Assembly (NCBI RefSeq): GCF_000090795.2
Contig: NW_003546243.1
Location: 90,009-150,232 of the forward strand
Reading direction: 5' to 3'
Origin: Amphimedon queenslandica
Lineage: Eukaryota; Porifera; Demospongiae; Haplosclerida; Niphatidae
Length of the DNA: 60,224 nucleotides
The position numbers and the translations under genes were made by a program. Shown here piece after piece: positions 10,301-20,087 of this stretch; the first letter of the stretch is position 1; every line of letters begins with the position of its first letter. The notes beneath the pieces are model-generated. The model was not told the origin of the DNA. It saw only the letters and a program-made list of their open reading frames with translations, and ran no database searches.

Positions 10301-13300
10301 TGTGTATGAGACTTACTTTGCATAAGGATTATTGTCAGGTGGGTCAAATTCCCCTAATTTCATACGAACATAGAACAGCCTACTCACAGCATTTTTAAGA
10401 GTATCAACGCTAACAAGATTCTATCACAAATAATTAAAACTAGTAAGATATATAGTACATGTATGCTTACATTTTTAACAGCATCAACTAGGTGCTCAAA
10501 AACATTGAAAAATTTACGTCCAATATTGCCATCTTCAAGGCAAGTACCTGCATTTGCAGCATCAGCCGCAGCCTTCATGAAATCAGGAGCATAATGATGC
10601 TCAATAACAATAAACTCTATTTATAGTGAAAATAGCTTATAAATTAATAAAATTAAAAGTTTACCTAGAGCTCCTTGATCACTAACAACGTAACCTTTAA
10701 AATCCCATTCATTTCGTAGAATATCAGTAAGCAATGCTTTATTAGCACAAGCAGGGACTCCATTTATCCTGGTATTAAGTGATTGTATAATGTACATGTC
10801 ACATATACACAGGTATCATTTCCTACCTATTATAACTGCACATTAAACTAAGAGCACCAGCTTCAACACAGGCCTTGAACTGAGGAAGGAACGTCATACG
10901 CCAGTCCCTCATTGACACCTGCAACAAAATTAATGATAATTATTTTAGTAATGGACATATCACTTTTGCATCGAATGAAAATCGAGATGTTGGAATATTC
11001 TCTGGTCCTCCATGAACGTCAAAGTGTTTGCAGCCAGCATTAGCTATGATGTATCTTGAATTATCTAATATATAAGGGACATATATTATACATGCAGCTA
11101 TAATAACATATAATAAATTAAAACTATTATTAGAAATTAATAATGACAGATGTGGAACTTTCAAGGGACTTGGATTTCGTAAGTCTTTCAAAATTTGCAA
11201 AGAAAAATTGATAAAACTTTATATAACACAGTGCCAAATAGCTAGATGCTCACAGACTTACAAAAATTAAAATCCAAATCAAATAAATTTTGGAAAGTTT
11301 AATCCCTTGAAAGTTTTGGTATCAATATTGCACTAAAGCAGCATACTTCCTTGTAATCCATTGACATAAGCTTGTCCCAAATAGCCTGATAAATAAGGAT
11401 CCTCTCCATAAGTTTCCTATCATTATAAAATAATAAGCATATTAGCATAAATATAATATTCCTAAGATTGCTAAGATTGTTTTCACTACCATGCATGCAT
11501 ACATGTACATGTAGCTTGGGTTCTAATTAAGACTTCTAGAGATTCTCTCTACCTTTTTTAAACAGTATTTTTTGTGGAATTATCTTGCTATTAAAAAACT
11601 TAAAACTTCATTCCATATGTAAGCCACCAGTGTGTGTGTCATGGTGCACCCACTTTATGTAAAAAGCATGGCCAGGTTGGTTGCTAAGACCAATACAACA
11701 TCATGTCACAATGTATAAAAGAATGTTAAGTGTAAGATACATACATTGCATGTGGGTGAAAACAATCATAAAAACAAACTCAAGACTTCATCTTAGGTCA
11801 AAATTATAACAGAGAATGTATTTAACATAATACACACTTGATTCCTTCCCCAACGTGGATCTCGCATTATGTTCAAAACAGGACTCCTAGAATTATAAAT
11901 ACCTTCCTTAATGTACCATAATAGGGGGAGATTTTGAAGGGAATTAAATTTGGCAATTTAAACATTTTGAGCCATTATACGGATGCTAAACCACTAATTC
12001 GCCAAATAAAATTTACCAATCACCAAAATTTAGCAATTTGCTAAATTTAACTCTCTCCAAAATTTCCCAGTATACTGTATCTCTCACTTTCAAACTCACC
12101 AGCAGCTCAGTCCAGTATGAAAAGCATAGGATCCATCCTTGACAGCTGCAGCATGTTTAGCTCTCACTTCATAAGCAGTTGCATTAGTAACTCGTTTCAA
12201 TAAATCGTAATTGAAACTAGCAGCCTATATATGTAATTAAATATTAAACACCAAAATTAATACAAATGTGAATTTAGATAACTATCAATCATAGTAAGGT
12301 GTAAAAATATTAGGAGAGCAAATAGGTGTAACATAACAGTAATCCCAACATGAATTGTAGTACATGTACGTCTGGTTAGTGCAAAATTTTCAAAGGCTGT
12401 AATTCATTACTTTTGCAATATTACACTGTCTGCCATGTTTTATTGTAATAAAATGATTATCATAAATCTTCAAAGGCTAGTAGTACATAGCTAATAAAAG
12501 TTGTTGTTATCAATACTAGAAAGGTACTTAGCTATATTGAGGTACATGTATTTAATAATGAGAGTATAATTATCATGAATTCCCAATATCGCCAGGCTTT
12601 CATAATTAGTAACTGATTCTTTTTAGTCAGTATCACTGATTTGATATGTGCGCTTTATTCTGATTAAAGTCTAAAATTGCATTTCCAAAATTTTGACAAA
12701 ACTATAACACATTTCAATTGCACACACAAAATCCTCTATTCTTGTTACCGGTATAATTATTTTACTGATACAATGGGTGAAAAAGTCATTACAATTAGAA
12801 ATACATTGTAAGACTTTTTCTTAAAGTTTCACAAATATTTCAACAGAAAGTACATTAAATGCATTGTGATCATTATTATAACAAAGCAAAAAACTAAAAT
12901 GCATTTTTTATGTGCTTAATGGACAGTGGTTCATTAATAATTAAAAAATGAAGTGCACTAAAAAAATAATTAGTCTTCGTGGTAGGCGAAATGGTAGTAG
13001 CCATAAGCACTTAGCTTTATACAGAGCAAGCTTTCCCACAAAACATGCTACATGTATGTGAGCCAAAAAGAATGATTCAGGAACTGACAATTATTATAAA
13101 CCTTATACATGTACATGTACATGTAATAGCATAAATTGTATGAAGTAAATTTTAAAATTATTTAAAAAATCTAATTTAATTTGATTGAAATCTGCTCAAA
13201 ATGTGCAATGGAGAATTCTATTCTAGCCATTTTTGATGAAATTTGGCTAATAACCCTGCACTATAGTACAGGTCTTTTATCAAATTTTGGAGCAAATTAA

Positions 13301-15402
13301 AAAATTTATAAAAAATCTAAATTTGATCGGAATCAGCTCAAACTTTCTACACAACATAAAAACATGTATATGTATCAGGAAAAGTTATAAAAATGCAAAA
13401 TTCTCTCCTTTTCATTTTTAGTGAAATTTGACCAAGGTTCCTATACTATAGTGCAGGGTATTTTATCAAATTTTGGAGCAAATTCAAAAATTTATAAAAA
13501 ATCTAAATTTGATCGGATTCAGCTCAAACTTTCTACACAACATAAAAACATGTATATGTATCACAAAAAAAGTTATAAAAATGCCAAATTCTCACTTTTC
13601 CATTTTTGGTAAAATTTGACCAAAGTTCCTGTACTATAGTACAGGGTACTTTATCAAATTTTAGAGCAGATTTGAAAATTCATAAAAAATCTAAATTTGA
13701 TCGGAATCAGCTCAAACTTTCTACACAACATAAAAACATGTATATGTATCAGGAAAAGTTATAAAAATGCAAAATTCTCTCCTTTTCATTTTTGGTTAAA
13801 TTTGACCAAAGTTCCTGTACTATAGTACAGGGTATTTTATCAAATTTTGGAGCAAATTTAAAAATTCATAAAAAATCTAAATTTGATCGGAATCAGCTCA
13901 AACTTTCTACACAGCATAAAAACATGTATATGTATCAGGAAAAAATATTAAAATGCAGAATTCTCTCCTTTTCATTTTTGGTGAAATTTGACCAAAGTTC
14001 CTGTACTATAGTACAGGGTATTTTATCAAATTTTGGAGCAAATTTAAAAATTCATAAAAAATCTAAATTTGATCAGATTCAGCTCAAACTTTCTGCACAG
14101 CATAAAAACATGTATATGTATCAGGAAAAATTATAAAAATGCAGAATCCTCTCCTTTTCATTTTTGGTGAAATTTGGCCAAAGTTCCTGTACTGTATAGT
14201 GTAGGGTATTTTATCAAATTTTGATGCAAATTTAAAAATTGATAAAAATCTAAATTTGATCGGAATCAGCTCAAACTTTCTACACAACACAAAAACATGT
14301 ATATGTATCAGGAAAAGTTATAAAAATGCCAAATTCTTTCTTTTTTATTTTTGGTGAAATTTAACCAAAGTTCCTGTACTATAGTACAGGGTATTTTATC
14401 AAATTTTGAAGCAATCATAAAAATGTAAATTTGACTGGAATATGCTCAAAATTTCTACACAACATAAGTACATGTATGCTTCTTAAAAATAGAATAAAAA
14501 TTGAAGTTGTCTCATAGTCATTTTTGCTGAAATTTGGTCAAAGACCCTATGTGTTTCATCAAATTGTCCAACAACTTTAATTGCTCAAAATATACATCAA
14601 CAAACATGGAGAATTATTAGCTAGCCATTTTTGACAAATTTAGTATAGGGATGTTTTTGACAAATTTAGTATAGGATAATTTGCCAAACAATGGCAAGAT
14701 ACTGAACAGTATACCAAATTTTTATGGAAAAAAGATCATACATACATGTAAATGTAGGTGAATGAATTGTAATCAATCACACAGTACATGCATACAATCA
14801 AAACAAAAACTTTATTAGGAGCTTTGGCCTATCTGCTTCCCTATTCCAACTACTGTATAGTGGAAAAATGGTAGAGTTTTGTTTTGGCAATTGGTAAAAT
14901 AATGATAAAATTGCCAAAACTAAATCTGCAATTTCACTTTATTTTGAGCATGCTAAAATGACAAGTGGCAGTAGAATCACCAATATAAAAACCACAAATG
15001 CATTGCAATCATAAAATTCCTAACATCAAATTTACCCAATACATAATATGCTCTTGTACATGCATGTAATAGAGACTAAAGGAGATCCTACTCAGTAGTC
15101 GTACATCTAACTCCTTACCATTCCTATAGGCATTGGAAAGGATGTTGCATCTCCAGCACTAACATTTCCAGAGAGACACTCAGTACCCCACTGGTAAGGG
15201 TTTATATGTAGTCGTGGAATCCCTGGAGCTGGACCTAACAAATAAAAATTATACACTAAGTTAATCAACATAATAATAATATTATTATAATTGTCTATAG
15301 TTTCTTAATTATTGTTTGTGATTACAACATACCATTTAAAGTAGCACCACCATGTGCCATTTGTTCCACTAGCTCTTCCAAAGTAAGATTATCAACGATA
15401 TC
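7305..15402 (-). CDS. GH3 beta-xylosidase-like hydrolase, 5' end missing
   Basis: Twenty exons in transcript order: 15333-15402, 15119-15234, 12100-12224, 11838-11886, 11347-11416, 10964-11064, 10827-10918, 10665-10768, 10471-10616, 10317-10420, 10027-10168, 9885-9947, 9554-9654, 9422-9492, 9240-9338, 9083-9186, 8823-8998, 8438-8558, 8002-8100, 7305-7466. They sum to 2,115 nt, exactly 704 codons plus stop. Family marks in order: LTLEELVEQMAHGG, the ATSFP region, NIMRDPRWGRNQE with TYGEDPYLSG, AGCKHFDVHGGPE, CSYN, and GYVVSD, whose Asp (codon 238 of the part seen) fits the GH3 nucleophile. The second alpha/beta domain follows (VILIL, GRLPNTWP) with RTYRYFTQEPLYPFGYGL. The end is an FnIII-like domain. 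Known members hydrolyse xylosides or related glycosides, often secreted or lysosomal. The signal peptide and first roughly 30-50 residues are not found. An in-phase open stretch at 15495-15623 starts inside a MITE and is doubtful. Confidence 0.9.
8593..8801. mobile_element. MITE family B in GH3 intron
   Basis: The ends are reverse complements over about 33 bp, starting CCTATACGTGGAAATTTT on the left and mirrored on the right with two or three mismatches. The interior is AT-rich and non-coding. It sits inside the intron between exons 8438-8558 and 8823-8998 of the GH3 gene. Confidence 0.7.
11914..12079. mobile_element. MITE family A copy in GH3 intron
   Basis: It has TIRs of the same type as the element at 3730-3939 (left TACCATAATAGG, right end mirrored as TACAGTATACTGGG), more diverged at the left tip. 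Internal segments such as GAGCCATTATACG are shared with that copy. It lies just upstream of the exon at 11838-11886. Confidence 0.65.
13230..14460. repeat. 186-bp tandem array, about 6.5 copies
   Basis: Units of about 186-187 bp repeat head to tail inside the 2.9-kb GH3 intron. Each unit carries AACATGTATATGTATCA, the segment GATCGGAATCAGCTCAAACT and a perfect 18-bp palindrome CCTGTACTATAGTACAGG (for example at 13628, 13814, 14000 and 14373; diverged in the first and fifth units). Inner copies are very similar and the flanks decay, as in unequal-crossover arrays. Short open frames here are by-products of the repeat. Single diverged copies occur elsewhere in the window. Confidence 0.85.
14461..15118. 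other. Remainder of large GH3 intron
   Basis: No exon is seen. It contains a diverged single copy of the dispersed repeat (about 14460-14600) and a half-element with a MITE-like left end (ACTGTATAGTGG near 14850). Confidence 0.4.
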
Positions 15403-15591
15403 CTATATAAATGAAACTACTATAAAAATAGAAACTGGATACATAAAAGTTGCATACATAGAAATAGCATGTCATATTTTGTACCCCAATGAGCACATAC
15501 CATAATCATGCAATGGGAATGATAACACAATTTGATGGGGACTTGATACTGGTGGGGAAGTGAGAAAGAAATTTGTAGCAAAACCACCAAA

Positions 15592-15797
15592 TACCGTATA
15601 TAGCACTTTAATTTTACAGGCATAAAATTTGCAGATTGATAAAATCAATTTTTCATGGAAATAACTTTTGCGGATTCACAATATTAGTACCACGCCTTTA
15701 ATGGCAATTGAATTTTAGCGTATCTTTAATTTCCCGGTTGCATGCTAACCCACGAAAATAGCAAAAATTTTGTTCCTAAATAAAGCGCTATACAGTA
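15592..15797. mobile_element. MITE family C, copy 1
   Basis: The left end TACCGTATATAGC and right end TAAAGCGCTATACAGTA form an imperfect TIR pair. Internal landmarks are CCACGCCTTTAATGGCAATTG and a TTTCCCGGTTGCATGC segment. Near-identical sequence lies at 17983-18185, and a diverged copy at 39429-39628. It sits between the 5' side of the GH3 gene (minus) and the first RING gene (plus) and forms the left end of the 2.1-kb tandem duplication. Confidence 0.7.
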
Positions 15798-17683
15798 ATG
15801 TCAGTTGCAAGTTGTAAAGTACAAACATTGAAGTTTTCATGAAAGAATATTTGAATATTTTAAAAAGATTTGTGCAATTTGTATTTTGTTGTATTAAAGA
15901 AACCTCAAAAGAAACCTCAAAAGTGAGCAATGCGTGCCTCGTGTGATACCTTAACTCTGTCTTCGATTGAGAGTGACGTGTTTTGAAAAGGAAAGAGAGC
16001 TTCAACGTGGTCACTGATGGCCAAACAACAAGCGAAAAGAAGAGGTACTGCAAACACTCTCATTTCTACCTTTTTGCAGCATTGACAATCATAGAGGTGT
16101 GGTTAATCAAAGAAAAGGAGGAGTGGCTCATTAATTTTAAGGAGTGGCATTATACTGGCATACTCCTCCCACGCTAAGATGGAAGGCGATTTTGTAGAAG
16201 ATCCTCCTGATGACCTAGTTTGTCCAGTCTGTCTTCTGCCTTGTAAAGACCCGCACCTTATCTCATGCTGTGGGAGAAAACTGTGTCTAGCTTGTATCAC
16301 CGGAATACAGGATTCTGGCCTGGCTGAAGTAGCCTGTCCTTGTTGTAGGTCCAATGAGTACGAAACAATGAGAGACAAACTAGTGGAGAGGCGTGTGCTG
16401 GATTTGAAAGTGTACTGTAAATATAAGGAAAAGGGCTGTACATGGGCTGGTGAGCTAAGGGATATGGAGCTTCATACTGAAGACTGTCTTTATAGAGTTG
16501 TATCCTGTATATATAATTGTGGCCTTTATTGTACGCAGTTGGGCATGTACATTCACGAGAGGGATACGTGTGACAATAGGCCGGAAATGTTACTCCAGAA
16601 CGAAATTAAAACTTTAAAGGAAAGAGTGTCGGCATTGGAGAAGAAGTGCAAGGAAAAGGATGCAGAGAATGAGTCTCAGAGACAATTGATTAATCAATAT
16701 AAAAGAACTATATCGGATAACGAAACTCATACTCAAATTATTCTCAGAGCAAATGATGAAGTCAATCAGAAATTTATTTCTTGTACTGAGAGTAAAGAAG
16801 AGTTGCAAAGTCTTAATGAACACTTAGAGGCTAAACTTCACTCTTGCAAGAAGAAACATAAAGTACTTCGAAATGAAATGATGTCGTTGTTAAGAAGGAG
16901 TGGCATTGATGACAGTGACGATGAAGAAGATGATGGTTTGTTGGAGGTGAATGAGAAGAAGGAAAGGAATGACAGCTATGCAGCCATTGAGGAGTGTAGT
17001 AATGTAGCATCAAAGTCAGTTCAATATAAAACGCCTTTACCTTTTGAACTTTGTGATGATATAATCTTTAAAAAGCAACCAGATTTTGAGGAAGAAAAAC
17101 TATCAAGTGATTTTATAGTTCCAAAGGAAGATTGTTAATATAATGGCTATGAGGCAGTTTGTTCCATTTTTAAACAATTATTTGTCAAGGCCTGGTCACT
17201 GTGAGCATAATTTTTATTTTCCAGGAGTCCATGCTTTGCCTGTTTTATATGCATAAACAGGTTTAAATCTATTTATCATTATTGTTGATTTGTTTAGTTT
17301 TTTTGCATAAATTTAATTAAATTTTAACATGACTTCTTTTTTATCAAGTTTTCTCCATTTGTTTCGGCAAGTTTTGAGTGCAGTATTTTAAACATTACAG
17401 TTGCCTGCATTTGTAAATTGTTCTGTTATTGGTGTTTCATATTAGCTGCATGATGCTTTCTGGCTTCAACAATGCCAATTTTGATATTGCAACTGTTGCT
17501 GCTATAAGATCATAGTTTATATTATAGACCTACTGCAACTATTTTCAAAAGTATAAGTGACTCTGAAAACAGTCAATTCATAATGTAGAAGTTTTAGTTT
17601 AGATTATAGTTTGAATTATTGAACATTTAGATCTAACCAGACTAGGGGTCAATTGAGGCTTGAAGCCTGAAGTTTAGAACAAA

Positions 17684-17687
<4 letters not shown>
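15601..17687 (+). repeat. Tandem duplication unit, copy 1
   Basis: This segment repeats at 17989-20087 with a few per cent divergence and small indels. It includes most of a family C MITE, about 370 nt of upstream sequence, the whole RING gene and about 540 nt downstream. The two units are separated by about 300 nt containing a GT microsatellite and a run of Ns. Confidence 0.9.
16179..17138 (+). CDS. RING/TRAF-type zinc finger coiled-coil protein, copy 1
   Basis: This is an intronless 319-residue protein. Residues 15-56 are a RING-like finger: C15, C18, C31, C36, C39, C53 and C56 can be placed. The fourth zinc ligand, normally His, is Arg33 (CCGRKLC instead of CGHxxC). Residues about 80-131 hold Cys/His pairs of a TRAF-type zinc finger (CKYKEKGCTW, then two more Cys/His groups). 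A coiled coil follows (about 135-225), then an acidic, Ser-rich tail. There is no MATH domain, so it is TRAF-like only in its N-terminal half. Family knowledge suggests a ubiquitin-ligase adaptor, but the missing His makes E2 recruitment uncertain. The ATG is the one shared with copy 2. The frame just upstream is open but ends in a stop before the ATG in this copy. Confidence 0.85.
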   Translation: MEGDFVEDPPDDLVCPVCLLPCKDPHLISCCGRKLCLACITGIQDSGLAEVACPCCRSNEYETMRDKLVERRVLDLKVYCKYKEKGCTWAGELRDMELHTEDCLYRVVSCIYNCGLYCTQLGMYIHERDTCDNRPEMLLQNEIKTLKERVSALEKKCKEKDAENESQRQLINQYKRTISDNETHTQIILRANDEVNQKFISCTESKEELQSLNEHLEAKLHSCKKKHKVLRNEMMSLLRRSGIDDSDDEEDDGLLEVNEKKERNDSYAAIEECSNVASKSVQYKTPLPFELCDDIIFKKQPDFEEEKLSSDFIVPKEDC

Positions 17688-17716
<29 letters not shown>

Positions 17717-17718
17717 CT
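17688..17718. repeat. (GT)n microsatellite
   Basis: About 14 GT units directly precede the N gap and sit exactly where copy 1 of the duplication ends. Confidence 0.95.
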
Positions 17719-17719
17719 G

Positions 17720-17729
17720 NNNNNNNNNN
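17720..17729. other. Assembly gap (10 Ns)
   Basis: Ten Ns mark a scaffold join or unresolved microsatellite between the two duplicated units. The true distance and even the tandem arrangement are therefore not proven by this sequence. Confidence 0.98.
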
Positions 17730-17982
17730 CTTCTAAAACTATCCTTTGCTGTCGTTCAGAAATGACAGTCCGAAGATTGAGAATTTTGGCCGATCATTGG
17801 TATTGTCGGACACCACGCTTTGAGAGCTTATAACTTTCTATGCACTCTTGCTAGAGCTACAAGTTTTGTCACGCAAATAAAGGATAACTATTGCTATAAT
17901 ACTTTGCAGTTTCATGAGATGGCAATGTATAGTTTTCCTAAAACAAGTGTCCGAAAATTGATGGTGTACGATCATTGATAAT

Positions 17983-18185
17983 GTACTCTAGCACTTTAAT
18001 TTTACAGGCATAAAATTTGCAAATTGATAAAATCAATTTTTCATGGAAATAACTTTTGCGGATTCACAATGTTAGTACCACGCCTTTAATGGCAATTGAA
18101 TTTTAGCGTATCTTTAATTTCCCGGTTGCATGCTAACCCACAAAAATAGCAAAAATTTTGTTCCTAAATAAAGCGCTATACGGTA
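17983..18185. mobile_element. MITE family C, copy 2
   Basis: Nearly identical to 15592-15797 except for the extreme left tip, which reads GTACTCTAGC instead of TACCGTATATAGC. It was carried by the tandem duplication rather than inserted independently. Confidence 0.75.
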
Positions 18186-20087
18186 ATGTCAGTTGCAAGT
18201 TGTAAAGTACAAACATTAAAGTTTTCATGAAAGAATATTTGAATATTTTAAAAAGATTTGTGCAATTTGTATTTTGTTGTATTAAAGAAACCTCAAAAGA
18301 AACCTCAAAAGTGAGCAATGCGTGCCTCGTGTGATACCTTAACTCTGTCTTCGATTGAGAGTGACGTGTTTTGAAAAGGAAAGAGAGCTTCAACGTGGTC
18401 ACTGATGGCCAAACAACAAGCGAAAAGAAGAGGTACTGCAAACACTCTCATTTCTACCTTTTTGCAGCATTGACAATCATAGAGGTGTGGTTAATCAAAG
18501 AAAAGGAGGAGTGGCTCATTAATTTTAAGGAGTGGCATTATACTGACATACAGTACTCCCCCCACGCTAAGATGGAAGGCGATTTTGTAGAAGATCCTCC
18601 TGATGACCTAGTTTGTCCAGTCTGTCTTCTGCCTTGTAAAGACCCGCACCTTATCTCATGCTGTGGGAGAAAACTGTGTCTAGCTTGTATCACCGGAATA
18701 CAGGATTCTGGCCTGGCTGAAGTAGCCTGTCCTTGTTGTAGGTCCAATGAGTACGAAACAATGAGAGACAAACTAGTGGAGAGGCGTGTGCTGGATTTGA
18801 AAGTGTACTGTAAATATAAGGAAAAGGGCTGTACATGGGCTGGTGAGCTAAGGGATATGGAGTTTCATACTGAAGACTGTCTTTATAGGGTTGTATCCTG
18901 TATATATAATTGTGGCCTTTATTGTACGCAGTTGGGCATGTACATTCACGAGAGGGATACGTGTGACAATAGGCCGGAAATGTTACTCCAGAACGAAATT
19001 AAAACTTTGAAGGAAAAAGTGTCGGCATTAGAGAAGAAGTGCAAGGAAAAGGATGGAGAGAATGAGTCTCAGAGGCAGTTGATTAATCAATATAAACGGA
19101 CTATATCAGATAGCGAAACTCATACTCAAATTATTCTCAGAGCAAATGATGAAGTCAATCAGAAATTTATTTCTTGTACTGAGAGTAAAGAAGAGTTGCA
19201 AAGTCTTAATGAACACTTAGAGGCTAAGCTTCACTCTTGCAAGAAGAAACATAAAGTACTTCGAAATGAAATGATGTCGTTGTTAAGAAGGAGTGGCATT
19301 AATGACAGTGACGATGAAGAAGATGATGGCTTGTTGGAGGTGATTGAGAAGAAGGAAAGGAATGACAGCTTTGCAGACATTGAGGAGTGTAGTACTAGTG
19401 TAGCATCAAAGTCAGTTCAATATAAGACGCCTTTACCTTTTGAACTTTGTGATGACATAATCTTTAAAAAGCAACCAGATTTTGAGGAAGAAAAACCATC
19501 AAATGATTTTATAGTTCCAAAGGAAGAAGATTGGTAATATAATGACTATGAGGCAGTTTGTTCCATTTTAAAACAATTATTTGTCATGGCCTGGTCACTG
19601 GGAGCATAATTGTTATTTTCCAGGAGTCCATGCTTTGCCTGTTTATATGCATAAAACAGGTTTAAATCTATTTATCATTATTGTTGATTTGTTTAGTTTT
19701 TATGCATAAATTTAATGAAATTTTAACATGACTTCTTTTTTATCAAATTTTCTCCATTTGTTTTGGCGAGTTTTGAGTGCAGTATTTTAACCATTACAGT
19801 TGCCTGCATTTGTAAATTGTTCTGTTATTGGTGTTTCGTATTAGCTGCATGATGCTTTCTGGCTTCAACAATGTCAATTTTGATATTGCAACTGTTGCTG
19901 CTATAAGATCATAGTTTATTTTATAGACCTACTACAACTATTTTCAAAAGTATAAGTGACTCTGAAAACAGTCAATTTATAATGTAGAAGTTTTAGTTTA
20001 GATTATAGTTTGAATTATTGAACATTTAGATCTAATCAGACTAGGGGTCAATTGAGGCTTGAGGCTTGAAGTTTAGAACAAAATTTA
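17989..20087 (+). repeat. Tandem duplication unit, copy 2
   Basis: Second copy of the unit at 15601-17687. The offset drifts from 2,388 to 2,399 nt because of small indels, including a 5-nt insertion just before the RING start codon and extra codons near its 3' end. Non-coding flanks are about as similar as the coding part. Confidence 0.9.
18572..19537 (+). CDS. RING/TRAF-type zinc finger coiled-coil protein, copy 2
   Basis: A 321-residue paralogue of the gene at 16179-17138, with about a dozen substitutions and two extra residues near the C-terminus. It has the same degenerate RING (CCGRKLC), TRAF-type Cys/His groups, coiled coil and acidic tail. Here the frame stays open upstream to an ATG at 18371, which would add 67 residues. 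I chose 18572 because that ATG and its context are the only start usable in both copies and the added stretch matches non-coding upstream sequence of copy 1. Substitutions cluster in the coiled coil and tail; the zinc-binding part is almost unchanged. Confidence 0.85.
   Translation: MEGDFVEDPPDDLVCPVCLLPCKDPHLISCCGRKLCLACITGIQDSGLAEVACPCCRSNEYETMRDKLVERRVLDLKVYCKYKEKGCTWAGELRDMEFHTEDCLYRVVSCIYNCGLYCTQLGMYIHERDTCDNRPEMLLQNEIKTLKEKVSALEKKCKEKDGENESQRQLINQYKRTISDSETHTQIILRANDEVNQKFISCTESKEELQSLNEHLEAKLHSCKKKHKVLRNEMMSLLRRSGINDSDDEEDDGLLEVIEKKERNDSFADIEECSTSVASKSVQYKTPLPFELCDDIIFKKQPDFEEEKPSNDFIVPKEEDW

Larger units (their letters stand above)
17139..17988. other. Spacer between RING copies
   Basis: The first 550 nt are 3' flank shared with copy 2. 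A GT microsatellite (17688-17718), the N gap and about 250 nt of sequence unique to this spot follow. No gene is seen. Confidence 0.5.

Noticed and set aside
13421-14290. Several open frames on both strands in the 13.4-14.3 kb region
   Set aside because: They are translations of the 186-bp tandem repeat inside a GH3 intron; the peptides repeat with the same period.
15983-16177. Plus-strand 64-codon frame upstream of RING copy 1
   Set aside because: It is the upstream region shared with copy 2, ends just before the real ATG, and its minus-strand counterpart overlaps a MITE.
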